DNA of 64,000 nt from Mytilisepta virgata (taxonomy: Eukaryota > Mollusca > Bivalvia > Mytilida > Mytilidae), in assembly GCA_028015205.1 (NCBI GenBank), contig CM051516.1, positions 28,510,593 through 28,574,592 on the forward strand, given 5' to 3'. Positions 11,407-21,008 of this stretch are shown one piece after another. The stretch's first letter is position 1. Every line of letters begins with the position of its first letter. The translations under genes and the position numbers were made by a program. The notes beneath the pieces are model-generated. The model was not told where the DNA came from and did no database searches. It saw only the letters and a list, made by a program, of their open reading frames with translations.

Positions 11407-11790
11407 CTAAGATTGTTTAGCGGTGTCTGATTCAGTCCTGTTACGGCAGCTTGGTCTGCGTGGTGTCATTAGTTCCTTTTCTCCAGCTTTATTGTGTTGT
11501 TGGAGACGGGAAAGAGCACGTGGTAACTTTGACAAAGCAGGGCCATCTGGTTCAGGATTCGGCAAGAATGACTGGTCCAAATCTAATAGTGGTGTTTGGT
11601 GAGTTGCATTTGGTGCCTGTTTCAAAGATGGGACCACTGTAGCTGTATCATTAGATGCAGCTGGAATACTTTTGTTGTTTGGTGGTGAGGACAGTGCAGG
11701 AATCTTGGGCACCTGTGGCAGTGATAGCATCTTAGGAGGAGTGTCTGAATTCAATATTACTGCCTGTGGTTGTGCAGTCGTAGGTGGCAT
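11407..11790 (-). pseudogene. Retrotransposon pol, C-terminal tail in a shifted frame
   Basis: A Pro/Ser/Thr-rich segment of 127 codons (MPPTTAQPQAV... to the stop). In this frame upstream codons continue the end of the integrase, so it is the C-terminal tail of Pol displaced by a frame change near 11930. Such low-complexity tails are common after Gypsy integrases. The Met at its start is internal. Confidence 0.6.
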
Positions 11791-11882
11791 AGATATTATA
11801 GTACCATGTGCTGGAGTGCTTTGAAAAGGAGTGAATTTCCGCAGGTGTTGACGGTTGCGGAGAGTAACTCGTCCTGTACCAT

Positions 11883-12500
11883 CTACACTGACAACATACT
11901 GGTGGTATTGCCGTACTTCAACAACAGTTCCAGTGCGTATCTTCTAGGGTGGTTTCCGACTAAGTTCTGTATGTACACATGATCCCCAACCTGTAGTGGT
12001 GGCAGGCGATGAGTGTGTTCATTCCACCGTTCATGTTCTCTCGAATGTCGTTTGGCCAGCGCCATCTCTCGATGGGACATTAATTCGGTCCATGTTTCAT
12101 GTGGAGAATATCTACCCATCAATATAGGAATTGCATCTCGAATGGGTCTTCCAAACAGAATCAATGCTGGGGATGCTTTTGTCTCTGGGTCAACAGAATT
12201 TCTGTACATCAGTAAAACTCTCTGAAATTTGTCAACATCCAAGGATCCAACTGCAGTTATGTTGTCCACAAGCATACGTTTCACTGTTTTCACAGCCATC
12301 TGTGCTCTGCAGTTTGCGTGAGGGTTTGCAACTGATGAAAGTCTGTGACGGACTCCCCAAGCCTTCAAAAACTGAGTTTTCCCTGCTGTGAACTGTGGGC
12401 CACCATCAGACGTTAACTCTTCTGGGATGCCAAATGTCACAAATGTGTCACGTACTCGCTTGACAAGGCCCTCTGCACCTGATTCTGACTTATATACCAT
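11883..12500 (-). pseudogene. Integrase core, C-terminal half
   Basis: In the same frame as 12549-13238 but separated from it by a TAA. It carries the second catalytic Asp in TSDGGPQF and the segment NPHANCRAQMAVKTVKRML, where the third acidic residue of the DDE triad, normally Glu in this context, reads Gln. It ends with a GDHVYIQNLVGNHPRR region typical of the C-terminal SH3-like part, after which the frame is lost. DNA strand transfer by this copy is unlikely. Confidence 0.8.
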
Positions 12501-12548
12501 TGGCCAGTTGGAATACCTGTCAACAATAACTACATAATCTTTACTGTT

Positions 12549-13238
12549 TTATGTGAAGTAGTCGCTGCAAATCCTCTGAAAAGGATAGTCTGGAGGTGTA
12601 ATATCAGAAGGTGGCTGCATGGGGTTTGACTTGGCCATCTGATGACAGTGGATGCACTGGTCTCTAACTCTGGCAATATCTAATGTAATATCAGGCCAAT
12701 ACACAGAGTCCATGGCTCTTGCACGCATTGCACTTACTCCTTGGTGGGCTGCATGGAGTGCATCAAGTACTGGTTTGCGAAGAGTTGGTGGTATGACGAT
12801 ACGTTGGCCCATGAGGACTACCCCATCTACGGTGCATAAACTGGCAGCAAAGCGATGGTATGGACGCAGGTCTATTGGTAGGTCCTTGGAATCTTCTGGA
12901 AACCCTTCCTCTAGCTGTCTTATGAGATGTACAAATGTGGGGTCTGATGCTGTGGCCTCACGTACCATGTCCCAAGTAACAACCGTGATAACAGCATTCA
13001 AGGCATTAGTGGCAGCAGCAACTGTGGCGGTGTCATTGGCTGTATCATCGTCTTCTGTATGTAGACATAGACTGGTTATAGTGTCATGATAATGAGCAGT
13101 CATGTTAGAGAGGAAATCTAGTTCTGGTGCTTCACCTGGTAAGTATAGGCGATCTGGTGGTCCAACAGGATGTTTAAGCTGCATCAGGTCCAAGGTTTTT
13201 TCTGCCTGGAACATGGATGATTGTGAACCTATACCCAA
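12549..13238 (-). pseudogene. Integrase zinc-binding domain and first catalytic Asp
   Basis: Shows an HHCC-type zinc domain (HAAHQGVSAMRARAMDSVYW, later CIHCHQ) followed by the first catalytic Asp in ICSDYF, then an in-frame stop near 12547. Its 5' end overlaps the RNase H frame at 13174-13238 in another frame: a one-base frame change separates RNase H from integrase. Confidence 0.8.
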
Positions 13239-14871
13239 GAGTTTTCTCTTTGAGGTTGAGCAGTCTTCTGTTATCGATTTCTGTCAGTGACCTATCATTC
13301 AGAATCTGTAGTAGTGGTTTATGGTCAAGGAGGTCTTTGCATCCTAGAACATAGTAGCGTGTTTGGTGGAGTGCATACACAACGGCAATGGCCTCACCTT
13401 CAATAGGAGCATACCTACTGTCAGCTGGATGTGTGAATCTGCTGCCAACCAGACATAGCTTCCAGCCACCGTTACAGCAGGTAGGTGTGTTACTGGAACA
13501 ATGACAGTACTTCTGTATCAAGAAAAAACCAATTCCATCAACAGACCAGTCAGTAGCCAGGCATGTCATACGAGCAGGATCAAACAAGCGTACACCTTCC
13601 TTCATCTCCTGGATGATGACCTCTTTTGATTGGTGGAAAATCTCATCTAGTTCACTTGTCCAGTTGAAAGCTGTAGATGGTTTCAAGAGAGCACGAAAAG
13701 GTTTCATTTGCCTTGCCATGGCAAACGCATATGCACCCTGGTTTATAAGCCCAAACCAAGCTCTGGCACCAGTTATGTCAGTTGATGTTGGGAAGTTGCT
13801 AATGGCATCCAAGAACTTTGTACTTGGTCGGATGTTGGTTTCTGTGATTGTGAGTCCTGCGAAATCCACAGTATCTTGAGCAAATTGGAACTTCTTTGGA
13901 TTCAATGTAATGCCATTGCGAGCACACAGGTCGAGCCATATGCATGTCTGAAAAAATGCTGCTTCAATATTATCAGCCCACATACAGGTGTCTTCCACAC
14001 ATTTCACCTTGTCATTAAAGTTGGATATTATAGCATCAAATCGTTGATTATAGGCATCACCACTAGCCATAAACCCCTGAGGAGCCACCTTGTACCTGTA
14101 GCGCCCCCATGGTGTTATGAATGTTGTGAAATGGCGGTCTTCTTCACGAATAGGCACAGAGTGGTATCCTTTCCAAGCGTCTGTCACTGTTTTTTTCATG
14201 CCTTGAGGGACACGGTCGGCCAGGTGAAATGGACTTGGCACATGATGTGTTTGGCGTACAGAATGTCGATTCTGTAGTTGTAGGTCAACTGTCCTTCTTG
14301 GAGTTCCATCAGCTTTGCTGGTTACCACCATCCTGGGGCACCAAGTTGTTGGCGTGTTTTGACTGACTCGTTCCAGTACACCGATGCGAACATCCCTTTC
14401 AAGATCCGCATACACTTTATCCTGCCAGTGGATTGGAACAAGAGCTGGCTTGTGGACTGCAACTGGTCTGGCATTTGGATCAACATGGAGTTGGAGGGGC
14501 TCACACTTCATAAGCGGTAATGGTTGATGTTCACAGACATTGAATGTTGTAGCACCATAGTAATCAAGAAGCCAATCCTTTATGGATTCCACATGGTCCT
14601 CTGTGGCCTTCAAACCTTGAGGTAAAGTTGTTGGAACCGGAGGTGGTGTAGATCTTCGCCTAGGACAAGAGCAGTTTGCCTCTTCTGAGTTTTCCATGGG
14701 AGCAGCAATGTTTTGTGATATAACTGTTGTAACATTCAGGAAGTTAGTGTGAATTATTCCAAGAGAGATGAGAGCTCCCCTGCAAATGAAGGCTCTTTCC
14801 ATAGTGACGTGTTGACGTCGTGGCATTAGAAGCACTGTCTTTAGTTGTAACACTAACTGCAACTGCTCCAA
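13174..14871 (-). pseudogene. Reverse transcriptase and RNase H
   Basis: 565 codons. Reverse transcriptase motifs run from the LERDVRIGVLERV start of the fingers through PRRTVDLQ, the YRYKVAPQGFMASGDAYN region, and the active-site motif read here as CVED (the usual form is x-x-D-D, so one catalytic Asp is Glu). RNase H follows with CLATDWSVDGIGF, EGEAIAVVYAL and DHKPLL. It ends at HVPGRKNLGPDAA, where the frame breaks. About 130 N-terminal codons before the fingers are linker and former protease region. Confidence 0.88.
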
Positions 14872-14956
14872 TTACGCCCAGATCTTCCTTTATAGCTCCA
14901 CGCATCACAAGCTTGACCGGGAGGAGATCCTGTTTGATTATTCCAAGGTTCTTCAC
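14744..14956 (-). pseudogene. Gag-Pol junction and protease-like region, third frame
   Basis: A 70-codon frame between the gag and RT frames. It overlaps both, and its wording (LPVKLVMRGAIKEDLGVI, then AVAVSVTTKDSA) fits the position of a retropepsin, but no clear DTG/DSG catalytic triplet remains. Either an indel pair or a frameshift site explains the three overlapping frames. Confidence 0.45.
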
Positions 14957-16181
14957 CGATTGAAATGGTATAATTGTACTCTGCCTGGTCCTCAGGCAGG
15001 GGGGTCATGCTCACCAGAAGCATTGGACGAGGTTTTGAGGGTCGAGCCACCCACTTTTGATCAAATACGTGATGTTCAAGACGTGAGGCATGGTTTGCCT
15101 GTTCTGGTGTGGTGCACAGCTGGTCATAGACATAACCAACCTTGTCATGGTCTGGATCTTTGGTTGGTCTCCAAGGATTCCCTTGACTTGGCGGGTTCCT
15201 GTGGCCTTTACCTTGAAGGCAGAATCTAGATGATGCGTCCCGGTGACCCCATGCTGCACAGGTAGTACACTTCCTGCACGATTTCGTGTAATTGCCTTTA
15301 ACTGTACATTTTGCACATGTGAATGTCCAAGCCTCACAGTATCTAGACCTGGCCCTGCGATCACTCCTCTGTCCATGAGCAGGACCACCACATGCCCAGC
15401 ATTTCACTCCAGGTGCTTGAGTAGGTGTTTGAGTTGGTTTAGGATTATGGTGTGTAGCACTCATTGCACTAGCTGAATCACCCACTGCACTCCTAGTAAC
15501 TTTACCCTGCTCCTTCTGGGCAATGTATGACACAGTCTCTTCAAGTGTTCTGTCTGTTTTCGGGTCACCCAGTAGGTCAGACATAATTTCTGGGTCTGCA
15601 ATACCTCTCACAAGATTGTCCTTGATAATCTCATCAGTGTAGTCGAATGTGTGGTTGCAACCTGGTTCCTTACAATTGGTTTTATACTGGCAAAGTGAGG
15701 CCTGGCCTCTCAGACTGGCCAAGAATGTACGGATATTTGACCCTGGCGATTGGGTCATCCTGTTCAATTTAATGCGTTGGACCAGTGTACTTTCGTCTTT
15801 AACAGCTAGTCTCTTAATTGCGGCCAGAAGATCTGCTTCTCTCATGTTGGTGACATTACCCTGGAGGTCACACATGATGTCTGTTCGAAGATCAGTTTCG
15901 CAGCAGTAGAATAGGGCAGTTGGCAAGACGTTTTCTGTAATTACCATTCCCGTTTTATACATGTCCCATTGCCTGGTGAAAGCCGACCATTGATCTGGAT
16001 CACATCCTGAGGCTATTGTGGGTGGGTCTAACTTCAACTTGTGTGTTGCTGGTTGAGCCAATGGTGGGTGGGCAGTTCTATCATGGATCTGTAGAGCAGT
16101 GGTTAATGCAGCGGCAAATGCGTTATCCAGGTCTTGGGATTCCCATTCACATCCTTCAATAGGGCACTGTAAAACTGGCAT
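14853..16181 (-). CDS. Retrotransposon Gag
   Basis: 442 codons, uninterrupted; the Met lies 28 bases inside the 5' LTR. The N-terminus holds a C2H2-like finger (CPIEGC ... H-x4-H, residues about 5-37), the middle is a capsid-like helical region, and the C-terminal third has three cysteine clusters (CWACGGPAHG, CAKCTVKGNYTKSC, CTTCAAWGHRDASSRFC). Only the last keeps a clean zinc-knuckle pattern with His; the middle one has Tyr in place of His. Gag would package the element RNA. It is the only long undamaged frame of the element. Confidence 0.82.
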   Translation of the reverse strand: MPVLQCPIEGCEWESQDLDNAFAAALTTALQIHDRTAHPPLAQPATHKLKLDPPTIASGCDPDQWSAFTRQWDMYKTGMVITENVLPTALFYCCETDLRTDIMCDLQGNVTNMREADLLAAIKRLAVKDESTLVQRIKLNRMTQSPGSNIRTFLASLRGQASLCQYKTNCKEPGCNHTFDYTDEIIKDNLVRGIADPEIMSDLLGDPKTDRTLEETVSYIAQKEQGKVTRSAVGDSASAMSATHHNPKPTQTPTQAPGVKCWACGGPAHGQRSDRRARSRYCEAWTFTCAKCTVKGNYTKSCRKCTTCAAWGHRDASSRFCLQGKGHRNPPSQGNPWRPTKDPDHDKVGYVYDQLCTTPEQANHASRLEHHVFDQKWVARPSKPRPMLLVSMTPLPEDQAEYNYTISIGEEPWNNQTGSPPGQACDAWSYKGRSGRNWSSCS

Positions 16182-16199
16182 ACTTTGTTTCAGCTTTAA

Positions 16200-16209
16200 G
16201 TATCAGTCA
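16200..16209 (-). promoter_or_regulatory. Primer-binding site, apparently self-priming
   Basis: Directly downstream of the 5' LTR the minus strand reads TGACTGATAC. The LTR itself contains the exact complement, GTATCAGTCA (plus-strand 16257-16266), with pairing extended by a G-U and an A-U pair. This is the arrangement used by Tf1/sushi-type elements, where the 5' end of the transcript primes. No tRNA 3'-end wording (TGG...) is present. Confidence 0.55.
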
Positions 16210-16309
16210 TAAATAAGAGTCTATATCATCCTTCTATATATCTTTAATTATAAGGATGACTGATACCTGAAATATATAATACAGAGGTACATAAGTAAAT
16301 GATTAGTTA
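16210..16309 (-). repeat. 5' LTR (100 bp)
   Basis: Identical to 11127-11226 except at plus-strand 16305. It contains a TATATAT stretch (minus strand) about 12 bases before the sequence complementary to the primer-binding site, a plausible but unproven promoter. Confidence 0.9.
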
Positions 16310-16314
16310 GCTGC
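16310..16314. repeat. Target site duplication GCTGC, right
   Basis: Matches 11122-11126. Confidence 0.85.
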
Positions 16315-17291
16315 TGTTTCTAAAAATAGGAAAAAAGGGGGATGAATTTCGAAAATCTTCTTTATGAAATTACAAGGCCAGTTTTAACCAAACGTAGCAG
16401 TAAATGAAATTACAAGGCCAGTTTTAACCAAACGTAGCAGTAATGGTCCTTGGGAGGATCTCTGTCAAATGTATGTCCGATGACCCGGACTGTTAACCAA
16501 GATGGCCACCACAGCCGAACTTAGTTTAACATAGGGCCCTATAGGAAGATTCATTGAAAAATCTTTTCTGAAACAACTTGACCAATTGGAACCAGACTGG
16601 GCAACAATGGTCCTTAGAAGATCCCCTTTCAGAAAGGTGTCCGATTTTTTGGACTGTGAACCAAGATGGCTGCCACAGCTGAACTAAGTTTAACATAGGA
16701 CCCTATGGGAAATTCACTCAAAAATCTTGTTGTCTGAAACCACTAAGACAATTAGAACTAGACTTGGTAGCAGTGGTCCTTAGATGGTCCTCTTTCAGAA
16801 TTTCGTCTGATGACCAGGACTGTCAAGTTAGGTGCCGCTACAGCCCGAAAATTCATTGAAAAATCTTCTTGTCTGAAACCACTTGACATATTGGAATGAG
16901 ACTTGGCAGCAATGGTCCTTAGGAGGTACTCTTTCAAAATATGTCCGATTTCGAGAACTGTGAACCAAGATGGCCGCCACAGCTGAACTTAGTTTAACAT
17001 AAGGCCCTAAATGTATTTAAAATTCATTAATTCATTTAAAAATCTTCTTGTCTGAAACAACTTAGCCAGGTGGAACAAAACTTAGCAGTAATGGTCCTTA
17101 GATGGTTTTCTTTTAGAAATGTTTTCATTAACGTGGCCTGTCAACCATGATGACTGCCATAGCTGAACTTAGTTTAACATAGAACTCTATAGAAAAACCA
17201 TCCAAATTGACTGCAACACTTAAATTTTTAGTCCTGCTCAAGGTGAAAAGTTAAATCCAGGTGAGCGATACAGGCTCTTGAGAGCCTCTTG
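16315..17291 (+). repeat. Family A element, 3' part with tail
   Basis: Continues the element begun at 10540. About five units of roughly 165-180 bp follow (AACCAAGATGGC at about 16495, 16660, 16965), plus a 42-bp local duplication at 16364-16447 (AAATTACAAGGCCAGTTTTA twice). The tail has CCAGGTGAGC (complement of the head), then the perfect hairpin AGGCTC-TTGA-GAGCCT at 17272-17287, then CTTG and T. Confidence 0.75.
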
Positions 17292-17332
17292 TGTAAGTGC
17301 TACAAAATTTTAAACATTGTTTTTATTTTCAG

Positions 17333-17423
17333 TTGTCTGAAAGCTGTCAGAATTGGACGTCCTGTTACATGCATGAAGACGTTGAAGAATTACTCACCAA
17401 AGCCATCCAACAAACAAATGAAG
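17333..17423 (+). CDS. Exon d of the unnamed multi-exon gene
   Basis: Acceptor TTTTTATTTTCAG ends at 17332; donor GTATAC starts at 17424. Thirty codons plus one base: begins LSESCQNWTSCYMHEDVEEL, acidic and helical with paired Cys. A second open frame crosses the same DNA but does not join the next exon; only this one gives matching phases with 18740. Confidence 0.55.
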
Positions 17424-17650
17424 GTATACCCAGAAACACTTGAATGGGCCATGATAAACCAATACAATTGTTTTGAAGCATAAACTCATTATTTACATTC
17501 CCATTTAATATTTTATAAATAAGGGTATGCAATAAGTGGATGAATTTAAGTATAGGAAAATAGATGTTTGTGATATTCAGCCATTGGGAAATTGGTAGAT
17601 TTAAATGTATAAATTTACCTGTGCATATTAACAAAAGAACAAACATAGAA

Positions 17651-17884
17651 TCATAGAATCAAAGACAGAGATTCAGGATAGTCTGACTTACATACAGTAT
17701 TAGGAATGTTTGTAGATGAGATATTGGTATTTTTGGGTGGTTCATCTGCCTTTTCTTTGAATTTATTTTTTAAGATTGATGTGCATGTTTTTGTAGAAAA
17801 TAAGGGCCTCAATATGTATACTTGATGACAAACTATTCGCCATATTTTTATAAACCATGTTCTAACTTTAGATATTGTACACAT
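17651..17884. other. AT-rich intron DNA
   Basis: A 77-codon minus-strand frame crosses this stretch but has no splice or start context I trust; treated as chance. Confidence 0.3.
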
Positions 17885-18320
17885 GTACTATCACCACTGG
17901 TCACCATATTGATGTACTCCATATTCTAACTTTAGACACGGTGTTATCACCACTGGTCACCATATTGATGTACTCCATATTCTAACTTTAGACACTGTGT
18001 TGTCACCACTGGTCACCATATTGATGGACTCAATATTCTAACTTTGGATACTGTGTTGTCACCACTGTTCCCCATATTAATGTACTCCATATTCTAACTT
18101 TAGACACTGTGTTGTCACCACTGGTCACCATATTGATGGACTCCATATTCTAACTTTGGATACTGTGTTGTCACCACTGGTCACCATATTGATGTACTCC
18201 ATATTCTAACTTTAGACACTGTGTTATCACCACCGGTCACCATATTGTTGTAAACCATGTTCTAACTTTAGATATTGTGTTATTACCACTGGACACCATA
18301 ATGATGTACTCCATATTCTA
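17885..18320. repeat. 56-bp tandem repeat, about nine units, split by a SINE
   Basis: TCACCACTGG-type landmarks occur at 17891, 17947, 18003, 18059, 18115, 18171, 18227 and 18283, exactly 56 bp apart, with few substitutions and no indels. The ninth unit is cut by the SINE at 18321 and completed at 18677-18717. Confidence 0.9.
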
Positions 18321-18676
18321 GACCGTCTCGGTGGTCTCGTGGTAGTATGCTCGCCCCGAGTGCGGAAGGTCGCGGGTTCGATCCCCGGCCGGGTCAAACC
18401 AAAGACATTGAAATTGGTATTTGCTGCTTCTCCGCCAAGCACGCAGCATCTAGGCGTAAGAGCAAAGACTGGTCGGCTCAGAGTCAGTATAATGTGTCCG
18501 AGTGAGGTGATATGTCTTCTTGCGGACAGTTACCTCATGAGCTAGCAAACTAAAAATCCGACTTAGCGTGTCGGTCTAGTACAAAGCAGGGATCATATTC
18601 ATTATCATATCAACATGTTCTCGTCCTGATATGCACCTGGTTGCCACTGGACGTTAAACAATAATTCATCCATCCA
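18321..18676 (+). mobile_element. tRNA-derived SINE, full length
   Basis: The head carries an A-box-like TGGTCTCGTGGTAGTATGC and a B box GGTTCGATCCC, as in a tRNA gene, followed by a tRNA-unrelated body and GACGTTAAACAATAATTC with a (CATC)n tail. An 11-bp target duplication, TCCATATTCTA, flanks it (18310-18320 and 18677-18687). RNA polymerase III promoter function is inferred from the boxes. It is non-coding and depends on a LINE for movement. Confidence 0.9.
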
Positions 18677-18739
18677 TCCATATTCTAACTTTAGATACTG
18701 TGTTATCACCACTAGATAGATTGTTTTGTTTGTGGTCAG

Positions 18740-18816
18740 TTATAAAGTGTAAAAAAGACAAAACAGAAGATGTCATCCGAGTAGCTGAAAAATGTCTGTC
18801 TTGCCATACATTAAAG
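18740..18816 (+). CDS. Exon e of the unnamed multi-exon gene
   Basis: Acceptor TGTGGTCAG ends at 18739; donor GTAATC starts at 18817. It completes the split codon from exon d and adds 25 codons, Lys/Cys-rich (IKCKKDKTEDVIRVAEKCL then SCHTLK). It ends in phase 0, whereas the next plus-strand exon (22900, oxidase) needs two preceding bases, and reading on from here into that exon would meet a stop. So this gene either ends by reading through to TAG near 18854, or has a further exon I cannot see. Confidence 0.5.
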
Positions 18817-18949
18817 GTAATCATTTTTTTAACATTACTAAAAAAATATAAATAGAGTTGAAATTCTCACAAATAAAATACTGTTTAAGGCCATGAAAAA
18901 AAAATTGTGTGTTTCTCAGGCCCCGTCCGTGTCTGTGAAACTGTTGCGT

Positions 18950-19917
18950 GTCAAAAGTTTTTATGACCCGCCATGAATGTGGCTGGGGCATATAGATTTA
19001 CCCTTGTCCATCTGTACATCCCGATTCTGAAAAATTTTGTGTTTAGCTCCATTTCTCAGAAACCTATAGTAATATATCAATGATATTTCACAGCTACAGT
19101 TCTCTTGTATAGTACAACACAGTTCAGCAACACTTTGGTCACTATGACTTACATTTCATGCTTCAGGGACTTTTTTTAAGTTTTCGGTTTAGGTTCATTT
19201 CTCAGAAACCTATAGTAATATATCAATGATATTTCACCTCTACAAACCTCTTGTATAGTACAACGCAGTTCAGCACTACATGGTCGCTATGACCTACATT
19301 TCATCCTTCAATGACTTTTGTTAAGTTTTGCATTTAGGTTCATTTCTCAGAAAGCTATAGTAATATATCAATGATATTCACCACTACACTCCTCTTGTAT
19401 AGTACAACACAGTTCAGCAAAAGAGGGGTCGCTATGACCTACATTTCATCCTTCAGTGACTTTGGTTAAGTTTTGCATTTAGGTTCATTTCTCAGAAACC
19501 TAAAGTAATATATCTTGGATATTTCACCACTACAGTCCTCTTGTGCAGTTTAACGCAGTTCAGCAACACTGGGTTGCTATGACCTACATTTAATGCTTCA
19601 GTGACTTTGGTTAAGTTTGGCATTTACCGGTAGGTTCATTTCTCAGAAACCTATAGTAATATATCAGTGATATTTCACCACTACAGTCCTCTTGTATAGT
19701 ACAACTCAATTCAGCAACACTTTGGTCACTATGACCTACATTTCATGCTTCAGTGACTTTGGTTAAGTTTTTCGTTTAGGTTCATATCTCATAAACCTAT
19801 AGTAATATATCAATGATATTTCACCACTACAGTCCTTTTGTATAGTACAACACAGTTCAGCAACACCTATATTGTTTTTAGGGCAGGGCATCCATGTTTT
19901 ATACACACATTTTCTAG
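18950..19917 (+). repeat. Family C element, copy 1
   Basis: The head region has CCCGCCAT-GAAT-GTGGCTGGGG hairpin wording and GGGGCATATAGATTTACCC. About six units of roughly 150 bp follow (CCTATAGTAATATATCA at about 19060, 19208, 19356, 19650, 19797). The tail has GGGCATCCATG and ends CTAG at 19914-19917 before TTT. Confidence 0.75.
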
Positions 19918-20054
19918 TTTCCCTTAATCTCAAAATATTTTTTTTTCATTTTGTTCAAAACTCGGTAAAACACATTACTGTGATCAATTAAAGTAATCTC
20001 CCATGGCGGGCGATTTGGGCAAAGAAGTCACCTTGTAGTGTTTCACTTCGCCCA

Positions 20055-21007
20055 AATTCTCTTCAACAGTTCAACTGAGCTAAGCCTCTGAAACTGCCAA
20101 ATTGAACAAAACTTTACAAGAAGCATATATGGGAGGTGCTTTATAAAGTTTCCTCATTTTGTCCCGATCGGACTACAAGTATTGCCTTCATTGGCAGTTC
20201 TTGTTTCTGATTGGCTTATATAAAAGAATCTTCTCCTCTGAAATCGCTTGTCCAAATGGAACGAAACCTGAAAGGAAGCATATATGGGAGGTCCTTTATA
20301 AAGTTTCCTCATTTTGTCCCGATAAGAAATACCAATATGGCCGCCATGAGCAGTTCTGGTTTCTGATTGGCTGATATAAAAAAAATCTTCTCCTCTGAAG
20401 TTGCTAGGCCAAATGGACCAAAACTGTACAGAAAGCATCTAATTGGGAGGTTCTATTCAAAATTTCCTCATTTCGTCCTGATCAGGCAACAAACATGGGT
20501 GTTATGGGCAGTTCTTGTCTTTCATCGGTTGATAATCTTCTTCTTTGAAACTCTTTGGCCAAAGAGAACGAGACTTGAGAGGAAGCATCTGTTGGACGTT
20601 TTTTTTACAAAGTTTCCTCATTTTGTCCAGATCAGGTGACAAACATGGCCCCCATGGACAATTCTTGTTTCTGATTGGTTGATTTAAAAAAAAATTCTCT
20701 TAAACTGCTGGGCCAAATAGAGCCAAACTTGACAGACTTTGACATATAACAAAAATATACAGAACTGTAGAATTGCTCCTGTGCCAATCCCTAATTCAAA
20801 ATGGCCTTCAGCAGAGGACTTAGGTTCACATAACATATGGGAAATACAAGCAAAAATCTTCGTTAGAACCGCCAAATTTAAGAATATGCTGACCTGTAAG
20901 TAGAAGGACCTTGATGAAGAAAAATTTGGTTCCTACAAGGCTTACCACACTCCATAATGGCTTTCATGCCAGGTGAGCGATACAGGCTTAGCCCTCTGAG
21001 ACTCTAG
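20055..21007 (+). repeat. Family A-related array, copy 3
   Basis: Five units of roughly 130-190 bp containing TTGTTTCTGATTGGYTGAT, AAGTTTCCTCATTTTGTCC and CTTCTCCTCTGAAA. The tail CCAGGTGAGCGATACAGGCT is the same as in the other A copies, ending CTAG at 21004-21007 followed by T. Open frames through the array (20154-20438 minus, 20367-20639 plus) are repeat by-products. Confidence 0.7.
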
Positions 21008-21008
21008 T

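Larger units (their letters stand above)
11127..16309 (-). mobile_element. Ty3/Gypsy-type LTR retrotransposon, complete but pol-defective
   Basis: A 5183-bp minus-strand insertion with 100-bp LTRs, a 5-bp target duplication (GCTGC), a polypurine tract and a primer-binding site against the LTRs. The order is gag, a short protease-like region, reverse transcriptase, RNase H, integrase, the Ty3/Gypsy order. LTRs match at 99 of 100 positions, so insertion is recent. The coding part nevertheless has frame breaks near 14870-14950, 13174-13238 and 11930, an in-frame stop near 12547, and changes in catalytic motifs. It sits inside a family A element. Confidence 0.92.

Noticed and set aside
11451..15909. 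Plus-strand frames across the retrotransposon (for example 12652-13089, 13876-14277)
   Set aside because: They are antisense shadows of gag and pol, with no retroelement or host-gene motifs.
18339..18545. Free-standing tRNA gene or small protein in the SINE
   Set aside because: A and B boxes are present, but no complete cloverleaf follows, and the sequence recurs as a SINE with target duplications at three other places.
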